Source: Paenibacillus radicis (ex Gao et al. 2016) (lineage in GTDB: Bacteria > Bacillota > Bacilli > Paenibacillales > Paenibacillaceae). From it: a DNA stretch of 64,000 nt. The stretch lies in assembly GCF_014641555.1 (NCBI RefSeq), contig NZ_BMHY01000012.1, positions 18,954 to 82,953 on the forward strand. Reading direction: 5' to 3'. The first letter of the stretch is position 1. Each line of letters starts with the position of its first letter. Positions 16,177-25,575 of this stretch are shown in pieces. A program made the translations under genes and the position numbers. The notes under the pieces are model-generated. The model saw only the letters and a list, made by a program, of their open reading frames with translations. It made no database searches and was not told where the DNA came from.

Positions 16177-17970
16177 ATGATGCTCAAAACTCATCATTGC
16201 GGTACTTTAACGAAAGCTGATATCGGCCAAACCGTAACATTGAACGGCTGGGTTCAGCGTCGTCGTGACCTTGGCGGCGTATTGTTTATTGATTTGCGCG
16301 ATCGTACAGGCATTGTTCAAACCGTATTCAACCCGGATTTCTCCGGCGATGCACTGGCCATTGCTGACCGCGCCCGCAACGAGTTTGTTCTTGCGGTAAC
16401 CGGCACAGTCGTTGAACGTGATGCGGAAACGGTTAACAAAAACCTCGCGACAGGCGAGATTGAAATCCGCGTAACGGAAATCGAAGTAATGAACAGCGCG
16501 AAGACGCCTCCGTTCCCAATTGAAGACAGCGTTGAAGTTGACGAGTCGCTTCGCCTAAAATATCGTTACCTCGACCTGCGTCGTCCGGAAATGCAAAAAA
16601 CATTGCTGCTTCGTTCGAAAGCATCGAAAATTTTCCGCGACTTCCTCGATAACGAAGGCTTTATCGATGTAGAAACACCGATCCTGACGAAAAGCTCGCC
16701 AGAAGGCGCGCGTGATTACTTGGTGCCAAGCCGTGTGCATGAAGGCGAATTTTTCGCCCTGCCGCAATCGCCGCAAATTTTCAAACAGCTGCTTATGGTC
16801 GGCGGTATCGAGCGCTATTACCAAATCGCACGCTGCTTCCGTGATGAAGATCTTCGTGCGGACCGTCAACCGGAGTTTACGCAAGTCGACATCGAGACTT
16901 CGTTCCTGTCGCAAGATCAATTGCTGGGCATGATGGAGCAGCTCGCTGCACGTCTGTTCCTCGAGACGATTGGCGTAGAATTGGAGCTTCCTTTCCAACG
17001 TATTACGTATGAAGACGCGATCAACAAATACGGCTCGGACAAACCGGATCTTCGCTTCGGTATGGAGATTGAAGACATTACGGATATCGTTGCAACGAGC
17101 GATGTAAAAGTATTTGCAAGCGTTGCGGCAAGCGGCGGCGTCGTGAAGGCGTTCAACGCAAAAGGCTGCGGCCACTGGAGCCGCAAAGAGCTTGACGATC
17201 TGCAGCCATTCGCTGCCCGTTACGGCGGTAAAGGTCTGGCGTGGATTACGATTAAAGAAGGCGAATGGAAAGGTCCAATCGTTAAATTCCTGAAGCCGGA
17301 AGAAATCGCAGCTCTTACAGAGCGCCTGCAAGTAGAAGAAGGCGACTTGCTGACTTTCTCGGCCGACAAGAAAAAAGTCGTAGCCGACGTGCTTGGCAAC
17401 CTGCGTCTGAAAGTAGGCCGCGAGCTTGGCTTGATCGACGATTCGAAGTTCAAATTCGCATGGGTTGTTGACTTCCCGCTGCTTGGCTGGGACGAGGATC
17501 AGAAGCGTTATGTAGCGGAACACCATCCGTTCACACGTCCGAAGGACGAAGACGTGCACCTGTTCGATACCGATCCGGGCAAAATCCGTGCGCAAGCGTA
17601 CGACATCGTGCTCAACGGTTATGAAGTAGGCGGCGGCTCGATGCGTATCTACAAACGTGATGTTCAGGAAAAAATGTTCAAAGCGCTGGGCTTCACGATG
17701 GAAGAAGCGCATGAAAGCTTTGGCTACCTGCTGGACGCGTTCGAATACGGCACGCCTCCGCATGGCGGCATTGCCTTCGGTTTAGACCGTCTTGTGATGC
17801 TGCTTACAGGCAGAACGAACCTGCGCGAGACGATTGCCTTCCCGAAAACGGCAAGTGCAACCGACCTGTTGATGGACGCTCCATCCACTGTCGAGCAGTC
17901 GCAGCTGGAGCAGCTTCATATCCGCACGGTTCTGAAACCAAAGCCTGAAGCGGCTAAACCGCAGGAATAA
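16177..17970 (+). CDS. aspS: Aspartyl-tRNA synthetase
   Basis: This class II synthetase has 597 residues. ATG 16177 is chosen because AGGGAG lies 10 nt upstream; a TTG at 16168 is too close to it. The N-terminal OB-fold anticodon domain includes FIDLRDRTGIVQTVFN. Motif 2 reads CFRDEDLRADRQPEFTQVD, and motif 3 HGGIAFGLDRLVMLL lies near the C-terminus. The bacterial GAD insertion domain lies between motifs 2 and 3, which accounts for the length. The gene shares the T-box transcript with hisS. Confidence 0.97.
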   Translation: MMLKTHHCGTLTKADIGQTVTLNGWVQRRRDLGGVLFIDLRDRTGIVQTVFNPDFSGDALAIADRARNEFVLAVTGTVVERDAETVNKNLATGEIEIRVTEIEVMNSAKTPPFPIEDSVEVDESLRLKYRYLDLRRPEMQKTLLLRSKASKIFRDFLDNEGFIDVETPILTKSSPEGARDYLVPSRVHEGEFFALPQSPQIFKQLLMVGGIERYYQIARCFRDEDLRADRQPEFTQVDIETSFLSQDQLLGMMEQLAARLFLETIGVELELPFQRITYEDAINKYGSDKPDLRFGMEIEDITDIVATSDVKVFASVAASGGVVKAFNAKGCGHWSRKELDDLQPFAARYGGKGLAWITIKEGEWKGPIVKFLKPEEIAALTERLQVEEGDLLTFSADKKKVVADVLGNLRLKVGRELGLIDDSKFKFAWVVDFPLLGWDEDQKRYVAEHHPFTRPKDEDVHLFDTDPGKIRAQAYDIVLNGYEVGGGSMRIYKRDVQEKMFKALGFTMEEAHESFGYLLDAFEYGTPPHGGIAFGLDRLVMLLTGRTNLRETIAFPKTASATDLLMDAPSTVEQSQLEQLHIRTVLKPKPEAAKPQE

Positions 17971-17991
17971 GGCGAAGGAGGCGGCCACGAT

Positions 17992-18747
17992 ATGCTGCAT
18001 CAATTTTCGCGTACAGAGCTTGCGATAGGTCCTGAAGGACTTGAGCTGATGAAGGGGAGCACGGTTGCTGTGCTCGGCATCGGCGGGGTAGGTTCTATCG
18101 CAGCCGAAGCGCTCGCCCGTACGGGTGTAGGACGCATCATCCTGATCGATAAGGATGTCGTTGATATTACGAATGTTAACCGTCAGATTCATGCGCTGAC
18201 GACGACGGTAGGCCAGCCTAAGGCTGACCTGATGCGCGACCGGATTAAGCTCATTAATCCGGATTGCGATGCCGTGTCGCTGCGGATGTTTTACACGGAG
18301 GAGACGTACGAGCAATTATTTGCTTATGAGCTCGATTATGTTGTAGATGCATCCGATACGATTTCGTATAAAGTGCATCTTATCAAGGAATGCCTCGAGC
18401 GCGGCATTCCGATCATTTCCAGCATGGGTGCGGCGAACAAGATGGACCCGACAAGGTTCCGTGTAGCCGACATTTCCAAAACCCATACCGATCCGATCGC
18501 CCGCGTCGTTCGCACAAAGCTGCGCAAGGATGGCATCAAGAGGGGCGTGAAGGTCGTATTTTCGGACGAGCTTCCGAAAAAGCCGCGTGAGGATGTAACG
18601 CAGCGGATCGTACCGGAGAACGCTCCGGAAATCCGTAAAGCGAAGCAGCCTCCGGCAAGCAACGCATTCGTGCCGCCGGTTGCCGGACTGATTATGGTCA
18701 GCGTTGTGGTGCAGGATATGTTGAGCAAAGCTGGTATTGAAGTTTAA
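17992..18747 (+). CDS. tcdA: tRNA threonylcarbamoyladenosine dehydratase
   Basis: This E1-like adenylating enzyme of 251 residues cyclises t6A37 of ANN-decoding tRNAs to ct6A. The nucleotide-binding motif VLGIGGVGSIAAEALARTGV (about residues 24-43), the ATP-contacting NVNRQIHA and the DASDTISYK segment are present. So is SSMGAANKMDPTRF, a TcdA signature. ATG 17992 follows AAGGAGG. The gene lies 21 nt after aspS, equivalent to B. subtilis yrvM, so it probably belongs to the hisS-aspS operon. Confidence 0.94.
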   Translation: MLHQFSRTELAIGPEGLELMKGSTVAVLGIGGVGSIAAEALARTGVGRIILIDKDVVDITNVNRQIHALTTTVGQPKADLMRDRIKLINPDCDAVSLRMFYTEETYEQLFAYELDYVVDASDTISYKVHLIKECLERGIPIISSMGAANKMDPTRFRVADISKTHTDPIARVVRTKLRKDGIKRGVKVVFSDELPKKPREDVTQRIVPENAPEIRKAKQPPASNAFVPPVAGLIMVSVVVQDMLSKAGIEV

Positions 18748-18756
18748 TGAAACAGA

Positions 18757-18803
18757 AAAGGGCGGTCGCAGAAGGGAATTCCCTCCTGCGACCGCCCTTT
18801 TTC
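18757..18803. terminator. Bidirectional terminator between tcdA and the chemoreceptor
   Basis: AAAAGGGCGGTCGCAG pairs with CTGCGACCGCCCTTTT. The stem is flanked by A-runs and T-runs and ends both convergent transcripts. Confidence 0.92.
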
Positions 18804-18821
18804 AATGCAATCGTAACGTGA

Positions 18822-20318
18822 TTAATTTTGTTTCGTTTTTTTCTGCTCGACCAGCTGAGTGAGCTCAGAGATAAGTGAATCCAGCTTGCCATAGCCGTCA
18901 ACGAGATGATTGATTTTAGAATCCTGGTTCTCCATGCTCGCACAAACTTCTTCGACGGAAGCCATATTTTGCTCTGTCGTCGCAGCCATGGATGTCATTT
19001 CGTCAGCAATGGACGAGTATTGTTCATGCAGCTGACGGGAAGAAACGCCAACCGTATCCGATTGCTGCTTCACTTGCTCGGTGTTGCCGTTAATGCTGCG
19101 AATGATTTTTTCGACCTGCTGCGCTGCGTTATAGCTCACATCGGCAGCCTGGTCGCCGAGATTGACTTGCTCGCTGACTGCGCTAATTTGTGTATGGATG
19201 GCGCCGAGAATATCGTTGATCTCATTGGCAGCCAGACTGGCATTATCAGCTAGCTTGCGCACTTCACCGGCTACGACGGCAAAGCCGCGTCCTTGTTCAC
19301 CGGCACGAGCCGCTTCAATTGCAGCATTGAGCGACAGCAAATTCGTTTGCTCTGAGATTTCACTGATAGAGCCAACGATGGAGCTGACACGCTCGTTCTG
19401 TTCAATCAATTGCTTCATCATTTCTACCGTTTGTGAGATGATCGCGCGCACGCGTTCCACTTCTGTAGACAACGTATGGACGAGCGTATTTCCATCTTCA
19501 GTCAGTGCGGCTGTATCCGCCGAATATTGCTGAAGGCGGGTAGCACCCTCCAGAAGCTGCGTCACTGCGCTTTCAATCGTTTGCGCAGAGCTGCTGACGT
19601 TAAGCACCATACCAGTTTGCTTCTCGATGGAAGCCGACATTTCCGTAAACGTCGTTGTAACCTCGCGTGAAATCTGTCCGGTGGATTGCGCCGTATTTTT
19701 CTGCTCGCTGCTGAATTCTCCAAGAACGAGAATCGAAGATTTCATTTTCTCTACCAGTTGCTCAGCCATTTCCTTGGAAGCAAGCGCATCGCTTCGTTCT
19801 ACTAGCACTTCCTCTTGCAGCTTCTGGCTAAACTTGGCCGAAGAAGCAAGCGCAATCGTGATGAAAATAATGTACAAATACAAGTAGATCAGCGAATCGT
19901 TAGGGAATAAGATATCTTTGTATTTCGGGGTCAAAAACAGATAAGTACTAAGACCCATGCTAAGCAGCCCGGAGAACACAATAGGCTTATAGTCCGCATA
20001 CAGCGTCATAAGTGCGATGCCAACGAATGTTAAGAAGTATGTGCTTATGATCGGATTTGGATCGGATACGATAAGAAGCGTCGTAATCGCCATTAATATA
20101 ATCGGTACATAATACATAATGTAAGAAACTAAAATTCTTTTGTAAGTCATGAAGGTAGCAATGCCGATACTGACTGTGCCTACTATCACAAGCAGCAAGA
20201 TCATATCGGTGCCCAGCCCTGCGCCGATATCGGCAACGATACCGAGCGCGAGCAAGCCCCATAATATTTTTATGAACAAACGATTTCTTTTGTCTAGCAC
20301 AGTCAGTTCTTTCTTCAT
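18822..20318 (-). CDS. Methyl-accepting chemotaxis protein with polytopic membrane input
   Basis: This encodes 498 residues. The ATG at 20318 is favoured over the one at 20324 because AGAAGG lies 9 nt before it. The first ~165 residues contain about six hydrophobic helices with almost no extracellular loop, and no Cache or HAMP domain is visible. The cytoplasmic coiled-coil signalling domain follows. Its hairpin tip is clear: ISEISEQTNLLSLNAAIEAA, then RAGEQGRGFAVVAGEVRKLA. It should control CheA activity. It lies 33 nt downstream of the acyltransferase-like gene, which implies one transcript. Confidence 0.9.
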   Translation of the reverse strand: MKKELTVLDKRNRLFIKILWGLLALGIVADIGAGLGTDMILLLVIVGTVSIGIATFMTYKRILVSYIMYYVPIILMAITTLLIVSDPNPIISTYFLTFVGIALMTLYADYKPIVFSGLLSMGLSTYLFLTPKYKDILFPNDSLIYLYLYIIFITIALASSAKFSQKLQEEVLVERSDALASKEMAEQLVEKMKSSILVLGEFSSEQKNTAQSTGQISREVTTTFTEMSASIEKQTGMVLNVSSSAQTIESAVTQLLEGATRLQQYSADTAALTEDGNTLVHTLSTEVERVRAIISQTVEMMKQLIEQNERVSSIVGSISEISEQTNLLSLNAAIEAARAGEQGRGFAVVAGEVRKLADNASLAANEINDILGAIHTQISAVSEQVNLGDQAADVSYNAAQQVEKIIRSINGNTEQVKQQSDTVGVSSRQLHEQYSSIADEMTSMAATTEQNMASVEEVCASMENQDSKINHLVDGYGKLDSLISELTQLVEQKKTKQN

Positions 20319-20351
20319 CGTCATCTACCTTCTCTTCCCGACTATTGAATT

Positions 20352-20918
20352 TTAGGTAGTGGTTATGCCTGATCCAATTCTATGACTGTCCGGATAGGCA
20401 AGCCACTCATATTGCTCTTTGTTGCTGTACATGCGCTCCATATCGAAAATAACCGGAATGACATAATCGCCTTTATAAAAGGTTTTTTCTCCTGCTTTCT
20501 CCATCGGCACGTGGAATGTAATGCGCAGCGCGCGGTAAAATACCGGCTCCAGCAAAGATATAAAGTATCGGAATTGATGCGTCTCTGCGCTAAAAACGGC
20601 GGAAGAGAGCAGGTCCGTTATCGGATGGCCCCTGTATTGCTTAATGACTGCGATTTTGTCGATTTCGGCTACTTGTGCAGGATCAGCTGCAATTTTCGGA
20701 TGGTTATGGAAAGGCGCAACAGAATCAATTATGCTAACACCAGGTGTATAGGCTTTGATCTCGGAGGTGCCGACGTATTGGCCTTCCGGGGAGATCGCAA
20801 CGTATCTCTCCAGCGCTTGCTCGGCATACTCCAGCTCATAGCCCTTTTCTTTCCATACGGTGGTCCAAATACTGTTGAACATCGTCAGTTCCCATTCAGT
20901 CTCGACTTTCTTGAACAA
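20352..20918 (-). CDS. Possible GNAT-fold acyltransferase (autoinducer-synthase-like)
   Basis: This encodes 188 residues from a TTG at 20918 placed 9 nt after AGGAG. The layout resembles GNAT-type N-acyltransferases of the FeeM/LuxI superfamily. ALERYVAISPEGQYVGTSEI fits the early beta-strands. VAEIDKIAVIKQYRGHPITD would be the strand and pyrophosphate-loop region, although the canonical Q/RxxGxG/A is not clear. A late segment reads GDYVIPVIFDMER. This is inference from pattern only. Co-transcription with the chemoreceptor downstream suggests a sensory role, but an ordinary metabolic acyltransferase is equally possible. Confidence 0.55.
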   Translation of the reverse strand: MFKKVETEWELTMFNSIWTTVWKEKGYELEYAEQALERYVAISPEGQYVGTSEIKAYTPGVSIIDSVAPFHNHPKIAADPAQVAEIDKIAVIKQYRGHPITDLLSSAVFSAETHQFRYFISLLEPVFYRALRITFHVPMEKAGEKTFYKGDYVIPVIFDMERMYSNKEQYEWLAYPDSHRIGSGITTT

Positions 20919-21204
20919 TCGACAGCACTCCTCTTATCCTCTCTCTCTTTACAGATTAGTTATCTAGTCTCTACTTGTTCCCTCTCCATACAGCAAGTCG
21001 ATCGTACGATGTTGCATAAAAGAATAATTTACCACTAATTATTATCGGTATATTCAATAAAAATGTTAATACCTAAAACCTACGTTTTACCTAGGGATTG
21101 TGAAGATATAGTGAAACAAAAGGCCCATTCCCGGGAATTCTTGAGTTCTGGCGAACACTTGTACGATATGCTATGATCGTAGTAACGGATAAAGAAAGTA
21201 GTGA

Positions 21205-22524
21205 ATGCGCATGGACTTATTTAGCTACCAGGAAGCAGAAACGCCGCGTGCGAGGCTGCTGGCGGATCGGCTGAGGCCGGAGACGCTCGACGAATATATT
21301 GGGCAAGAACATATAATAGGACCAGATAAGCTGCTTAGAAGAGCGATAGAAGGCGACCAGGTGTCGTCTATTTTGCTCTATGGGCCGCCGGGCTGCGGCA
21401 AGACGACGCTGGCGAACATTATTTCCAAGCGTACGGCAGGTGATTTCGTGAAGCTGAATGCAGTTGACGCTTCCGTGAAGGACGTTCGCGAAGTGATCGA
21501 CCGGGCGCGCAGCAGCAAGATGCTGTACGGGAAAAAAACAATTCTGTTTCTTGACGAGGTACATCGTTTTAATACGTCACGGCAGGATGCGCTGCTTCCT
21601 GCGGTTGAGCAAGGTATCATTATATTTATTGGGGCGACAACGGAAAATCCGTTTCATCATGTGAACGGAGCGTTGCTGTCCCGTTCTACGCTGTTTCAGC
21701 TCCAGCCGCTTGATGAGCGGCATGCGCTGGAGGCGATGAAGCGGGCGCTGAACGATAAGGACCGCGGACTTGGCTTTATGAATTTGAAGGTCGAGGAGGA
21801 TGCGTTAGCGCATCTCGCAGCAATGGCAGGAGGCGATATCCGGCGTGCGCTCAATGCGCTGGAGCTTGCCGCCGTAACGACGCCGTCGGAGCCGGACGGG
21901 TCCGTCCATATTACAATCGAAGTGGCGCAGGAATCGATCCGCAACAAAGCGCTGCGGGCCGATCCTTCCACGCAATACGATGTGCTCTCGGCGTTTCATA
22001 AAAGCGTAAGAGGCTCCAGCGACGCTGCCCTTTTCTGGTTTCTCTATGCGGTAGAGAAGCTGGGCATGGACCCGATGACGTTCATCCGCCGGTTAATCGT
22101 CGCTTGCAGTGAGGATATTGGCCTAGCCAATCCGCAAGCGATGATTCAGGCCGTGACAGCAATGGACGCCTATCACAAGATCGGCTGGCCCGAGGCGAAG
22201 TATAATGTTACACAAGCCATTCTATTCGCAGTGGAAAGTCCAAAGTCGAATGCCGTGGCAATGGCGATCGCTAAGGCGACAGCGACGATTGAAGGGATGG
22301 GCAGCGCCGAAGTGCCGCTCCATCTGCGGGATACCCATTACAAGGGGGCGCAGCAGCTTGGGCATGAGGGCTATAAATATCCGCATGACTATCCGGGGCA
22401 TTATGTAGAGCAGCAGTATTTGCCGGATATGCTCAGGAACATGAGTTTTTACAAAGCGTCAGAGCAGGGGATGGAGCAGAAGATCGCGCATAACCAGCAG
22501 CTGCGAGGCAAAGGGAAGAAATAA
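21205..22524 (+). CDS. rarA: Replication-associated recombination protein A
   Basis: This 439-residue AAA+ ATPase acts at stalled replication forks and interacts with SSB. It shows Walker A (LLYGPPGCGKTTLAN, about residues 53-67), Walker B (TILFLDEVHRFN), sensor 1 (GATTENP) and the Arg-finger segment GALLSRSTLFQL. The C-terminal MgsA/RarA tetramerisation region is complete (MDPMTFIRRLIVACSEDIGL). ATG 21205 and ATG 21211 are both possible starts because the RBS is weak. It corresponds to B. subtilis yrvN, where cymR follows directly; here about 28 kb separate the two. Confidence 0.95.
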   Translation: MRMDLFSYQEAETPRARLLADRLRPETLDEYIGQEHIIGPDKLLRRAIEGDQVSSILLYGPPGCGKTTLANIISKRTAGDFVKLNAVDASVKDVREVIDRARSSKMLYGKKTILFLDEVHRFNTSRQDALLPAVEQGIIIFIGATTENPFHHVNGALLSRSTLFQLQPLDERHALEAMKRALNDKDRGLGFMNLKVEEDALAHLAAMAGGDIRRALNALELAAVTTPSEPDGSVHITIEVAQESIRNKALRADPSTQYDVLSAFHKSVRGSSDAALFWFLYAVEKLGMDPMTFIRRLIVACSEDIGLANPQAMIQAVTAMDAYHKIGWPEAKYNVTQAILFAVESPKSNAVAMAIAKATATIEGMGSAEVPLHLRDTHYKGAQQLGHEGYKYPHDYPGHYVEQQYLPDMLRNMSFYKASEQGMEQKIAHNQQLRGKGKK

Positions 22525-22580
22525 TTATTGAAATAGACGGTCAAACTTAACGCTTGTCCCCTCTTCGCCATAAAAAATGA

Positions 22581-22614
22581 ACCCCCTAGAATTTATTCGG
22601 TCAGGGGGTTTTTC
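22581..22614 (+). terminator. Terminator of rarA
   Basis: ACCCCCT (22581-22587) pairs with AGGGGGT (22603-22609) across a 15-nt loop and is followed by TTTT. Confidence 0.75.
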
Positions 22615-22813
22615 CAATGCCTATTGTAAGGGCGCTCCAGAGTTGCTTTTCTATATCTCGACAATTTTTTGTCCTGCCGAGAGGAACATCGGGATTTGTG
22701 CAGAATAGTAAATTATGTAAATGTAAGTTATTTTGTATCAAAATTGTGATCACAAAGATGTCAGCCTTTTTTATCCGCATAGTCCAATATGCCAAAGATG
22801 GTGCTATGTTTAA

Positions 22814-23515
22814 ATGATTTGTATAGTAAAGCAATACGTATTCTATAATTATCAAATGCCTGCTTCTCCGTACTTTCTGCTGTATTTAATTGAAAAAAGG
22901 CTAAATTACAGTAAGTATAAAGGAGAGGTCAAAATTTATATAAATATACCTGATTTATTAATTTTCCAATTCCCTTTTTTATTGATTCTAATCGTATGTT
23001 TAAAGCTTTTCGCTAAAAAGAATATGGCCTATATTGCTTTCAGCTCTTTATTTTTTATTTATTCGCTGTATGTATTGAAGTTCACATTATTACCTATTCC
23101 AATTAGGGAGTATCTAGAAGTCGTAAGAAACGGAACTATATTGCAGCTTAATTATAAGCCACTTTGGCTTTCAGAGACCTTTTTGTTCCCGCTTAAAGAG
23201 CAAATTCTTAATATATGTTTATTTGTACCTTTGGGCTATTTGAGTAATTATTTATTTAATCTTACCCTGAAGAGGGTTGTTCTCCTGGGGTTATTTGGTA
23301 GTTTATCTATTGAATTAACCCAGCTGTTATTAAGTATCAGCATGAGATATCCATATCGGGTTGTTGATATTAATGATGTTATTTTTAATTTCACAGGAAC
23401 ACTTATCGGATATTTTGTATATAGAGCTTTTTCTCGCATGTACATTGCATCAGTTAACAAACTTAATGTTAAATTAGGACCAGTCGGTCAGTTCATTTAT
23501 GATAGAGGAAAATAA
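22814..23515 (+). CDS. VanZ-like family membrane protein
   Basis: This frame encodes up to 233 residues with about five hydrophobic segments. It matches the VanZ-like pattern: a short TM, FIYSLYVLKFTLLPIPIREY, then KEQILNICLFVPLGYLSNYL and a final RVVDINDVIFNFTGTLIGYF (the conserved D-x-x-D-x-x-x-N-x-x-G). The 5' end is uncertain. The only good RBS (AAAGGAGAGG, near 22918) is inside the frame and points to a non-ATG start, possibly ATT at about 22934. The region 22.6-23.5 kb is markedly AT-rich compared with its neighbours, consistent with horizontal acquisition. VanZ itself lowers teicoplanin susceptibility, but most homologues are of unknown function. Confidence 0.75.
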   Translation: MICIVKQYVFYNYQMPASPYFLLYLIEKRLNYSKYKGEVKIYINIPDLLIFQFPFLLILIVCLKLFAKKNMAYIAFSSLFFIYSLYVLKFTLLPIPIREYLEVVRNGTILQLNYKPLWLSETFLFPLKEQILNICLFVPLGYLSNYLFNLTLKRVVLLGLFGSLSIELTQLLLSISMRYPYRVVDINDVIFNFTGTLIGYFVYRAFSRMYIASVNKLNVKLGPVGQFIYDRGK

Positions 23516-23560
23516 CTGAAGTCTGCTAAAGAACGCAGCCTTTTTTATAGGTTTAAAACA

Positions 23561-23594
23561 AAGCCGGTGCTTCCAAGCTCCGGCTTCTTTTTTA
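23561..23594 (+). terminator. Terminator of the VanZ-like gene
   Basis: AAGCCGG and GCTT pair with AAGC and CCGGCTT in one stem, followed by CTTTTTT. A weaker CTGC/GCAG hairpin with a T-run lies just upstream at about 23521-23547. Confidence 0.8.
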
Positions 23595-23702
23595 TACAAA
23601 TCTACAACGCATCGCTACATTCCCCCTCTTGCCAATTTTAATAGAGTTGAGCGACAATGGATGCACATTCCAGCCAATAATAGTATAGAACAGGGGAACT
23701 AG

Positions 23703-25463
23703 ATGATGAAGGTAGAGAAGAAGCCGGCGTTTATTAGTATTCGGACCAAATTGCTCATTCTTTTTTGCGTCTTGATTTTTCTGCCGCTGATTGCGCTCAG
23801 CACCTTGTCCTACAACATTTCAACGAGAGCGATGACGAATCAGGCTGTGAAATCGACGGCGACGCTGCTGGATGCCAACGTAGCGAATATTGAATCCGTT
23901 ATCCGCGAGGTAGAGTCGACCTCAAGCTACGCGATCGTCAATAAAGATATTCGCAGCTACTTAACGATGACCTCCGTCGATTCCGATCCGAAGCTCGCAT
24001 CGGCGCTTATCGATAACATAAAAGGATTTATCGAATTTATTTTAATTTCCAAGGGCTACATTCATTCCGTAGAGTTTAGAGGGGTGGACGACCGTCAGAT
24101 CGCCTATGGCTCCCGATTTATCGGAAATGAAGAAGAATGGATCGACAAAGCGGTTCAAGAGAGAGGGAAAATCACCTGGACAGGACGTTATGAGAACGGT
24201 GATATCCATCATGAACCGATCATTTCGCTAGTCCGCGTCATTAATGACTATAATGCGATCGATAAGGCGCTAGGCATCGTCATTATCCGCCTAAAGGTCT
24301 CCAAGGTGAATGAGCTTATTCAAAGCAAGGATTCAGGAGCTATCGCGGGCACTTTGCTGCTCGATCATGACAGCAATTCGATTACGGAACAACGGTCTGA
24401 GCCGGGAGACAAGTTTCAACTGGATAGCAGCAGCATACAGCAGCTTGTCAACAGTGAAGGAAAGCCTGTCGATGACAAAGATAATCTGCTGTTGTACAAA
24501 AAAATTGCCTATACCGGCTGGGGTTTAATTTCCTGGGTCGATAAGGATCATCTGTTCAAAGAATCAAGGTCGATCCAGTTCTATACGATACTGATCGTGG
24601 CGATATCGATCGCGACCGTGCTTTACGCTTCTTGGCTTATTTTCAACTGGATACTTAAGCCGATTGAAAGATTGACCAAAATGATGAAAAAAGTGGATGA
24701 CAACTATTTTAGAAAAATTACCGGGATTCGTTCTAAGGATGAGATCGGCTTGCTGGCGGCGAACTTCAACGCCATGATGGACCGGATTCACGATCTTATC
24801 GACAAGGAATACAAGCTGACGCTCAAGCAGAAGGAAATTGAGCTGCATGTTCTCCAGATGCAAATCAATCCCCACTTTCTGTACAACACGCTCGACATGA
24901 TTCGCTGGAAGGCCAGAATTGAAAAAGCGATGGAAACGAGCCGGTTAATTCAAGTGTTATCGACGTTGTTCCGCTTGAGTCTTCACCGATCGGGAACTTG
25001 GGTTGAGCTGAAGGACGAGGCGCTGTACGTGAGGAGCTATCTTGATCTTCAACAGCAAAGGCTGGGTGCGCGATTGACCTGCGAGATCGATATAGAGGAT
25101 GAATTGCTGGCTTCCTATGTACCAAAGATGATTTTGCAGCCGCTTGTTGAGAATAGCATCGTTCATGGCATGCCGGGCCAGCAAAAGCCGATGCATATAA
25201 CGGTACGGAGCACGCGGCTTTCTGCAGGCGACGCCTATCATATTGATATTATCGATGACGGCTTAGGCGCTGATACTCAGGCGTTATCCGACTTGATCGC
25301 CTACACAGGCGAAGGGAGCCACGGCATGCGCAACGTCTATCTGCGGTTATCCCTATGGTTTGGCGACCGGTTCCGTATGGAGTTTTTGCCGGCAGCGGCA
25401 GGAACCCATATCCGGTTAACGATTCCATTCGTCGATACGATACCAGCCGAATCTTCACAGTAA
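23703..25463 (+). CDS. Sensor histidine kinase, YesM type
   Basis: This 586-residue membrane kinase heads the second sugar-uptake cluster. TM1 lies at about residues 16-37, an extracellular dCache-like sensor runs to about 290, and TM2 (TILIVAISIATVLYASWLIF) is followed by HAMP. The phosphorylatable histidine is H391 in QINPHFLYNTL. The ATPase domain shows LQPLVENSIVHGM, DDGLGAD and GSHGMRNVYLRLS. Its likely partner is the YesN-type regulator at 28814, on the far side of the importer genes. A weak hairpin separates it from the binding-protein gene. Confidence 0.92.
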   Translation: MMKVEKKPAFISIRTKLLILFCVLIFLPLIALSTLSYNISTRAMTNQAVKSTATLLDANVANIESVIREVESTSSYAIVNKDIRSYLTMTSVDSDPKLASALIDNIKGFIEFILISKGYIHSVEFRGVDDRQIAYGSRFIGNEEEWIDKAVQERGKITWTGRYENGDIHHEPIISLVRVINDYNAIDKALGIVIIRLKVSKVNELIQSKDSGAIAGTLLLDHDSNSITEQRSEPGDKFQLDSSSIQQLVNSEGKPVDDKDNLLLYKKIAYTGWGLISWVDKDHLFKESRSIQFYTILIVAISIATVLYASWLIFNWILKPIERLTKMMKKVDDNYFRKITGIRSKDEIGLLAANFNAMMDRIHDLIDKEYKLTLKQKEIELHVLQMQINPHFLYNTLDMIRWKARIEKAMETSRLIQVLSTLFRLSLHRSGTWVELKDEALYVRSYLDLQQQRLGARLTCEIDIEDELLASYVPKMILQPLVENSIVHGMPGQQKPMHITVRSTRLSAGDAYHIDIIDDGLGADTQALSDLIAYTGEGSHGMRNVYLRLSLWFGDRFRMEFLPAAAGTHIRLTIPFVDTIPAESSQ

Positions 25464-25495
25464 GTTTAAAATAGTGGATGCTGAGTTAATTTAAT

Positions 25496-25520
25496 CGGTT
25501 TCTGGCTGGAACCGTTTTCC
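25496..25520 (+). terminator. Weak terminator or attenuator
   Basis: CGGTTTC (25496-25502) pairs with GGAACCG (25508-25514) with one wobble and is followed by TTTTCC. It sits between the kinase gene and the cre-like site. Confidence 0.45.
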
Positions 25521-25529
25521 CTACAATAA

Positions 25530-25543
25530 TGATAACGGTTACA
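25530..25543. promoter_or_regulatory. cre-like site upstream of the second importer
   Basis: TGATAACGGTTACA matches the catabolite-responsive-element consensus TGNAANCGNWWNCA at all but one constrained position. It lies 33 bp before the binding-protein start, so CcpA repression of the importer is inferred. Confidence 0.55.
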
Positions 25544-25575
25544 AACACCGCAAAACAAAAATGAGGGGGATTACG

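Noticed and set aside
16555..17763. 402-residue minus-strand frame inside aspS
   Set aside because: It is the shadow of a strongly supported synthetase gene, with no RBS or motif.
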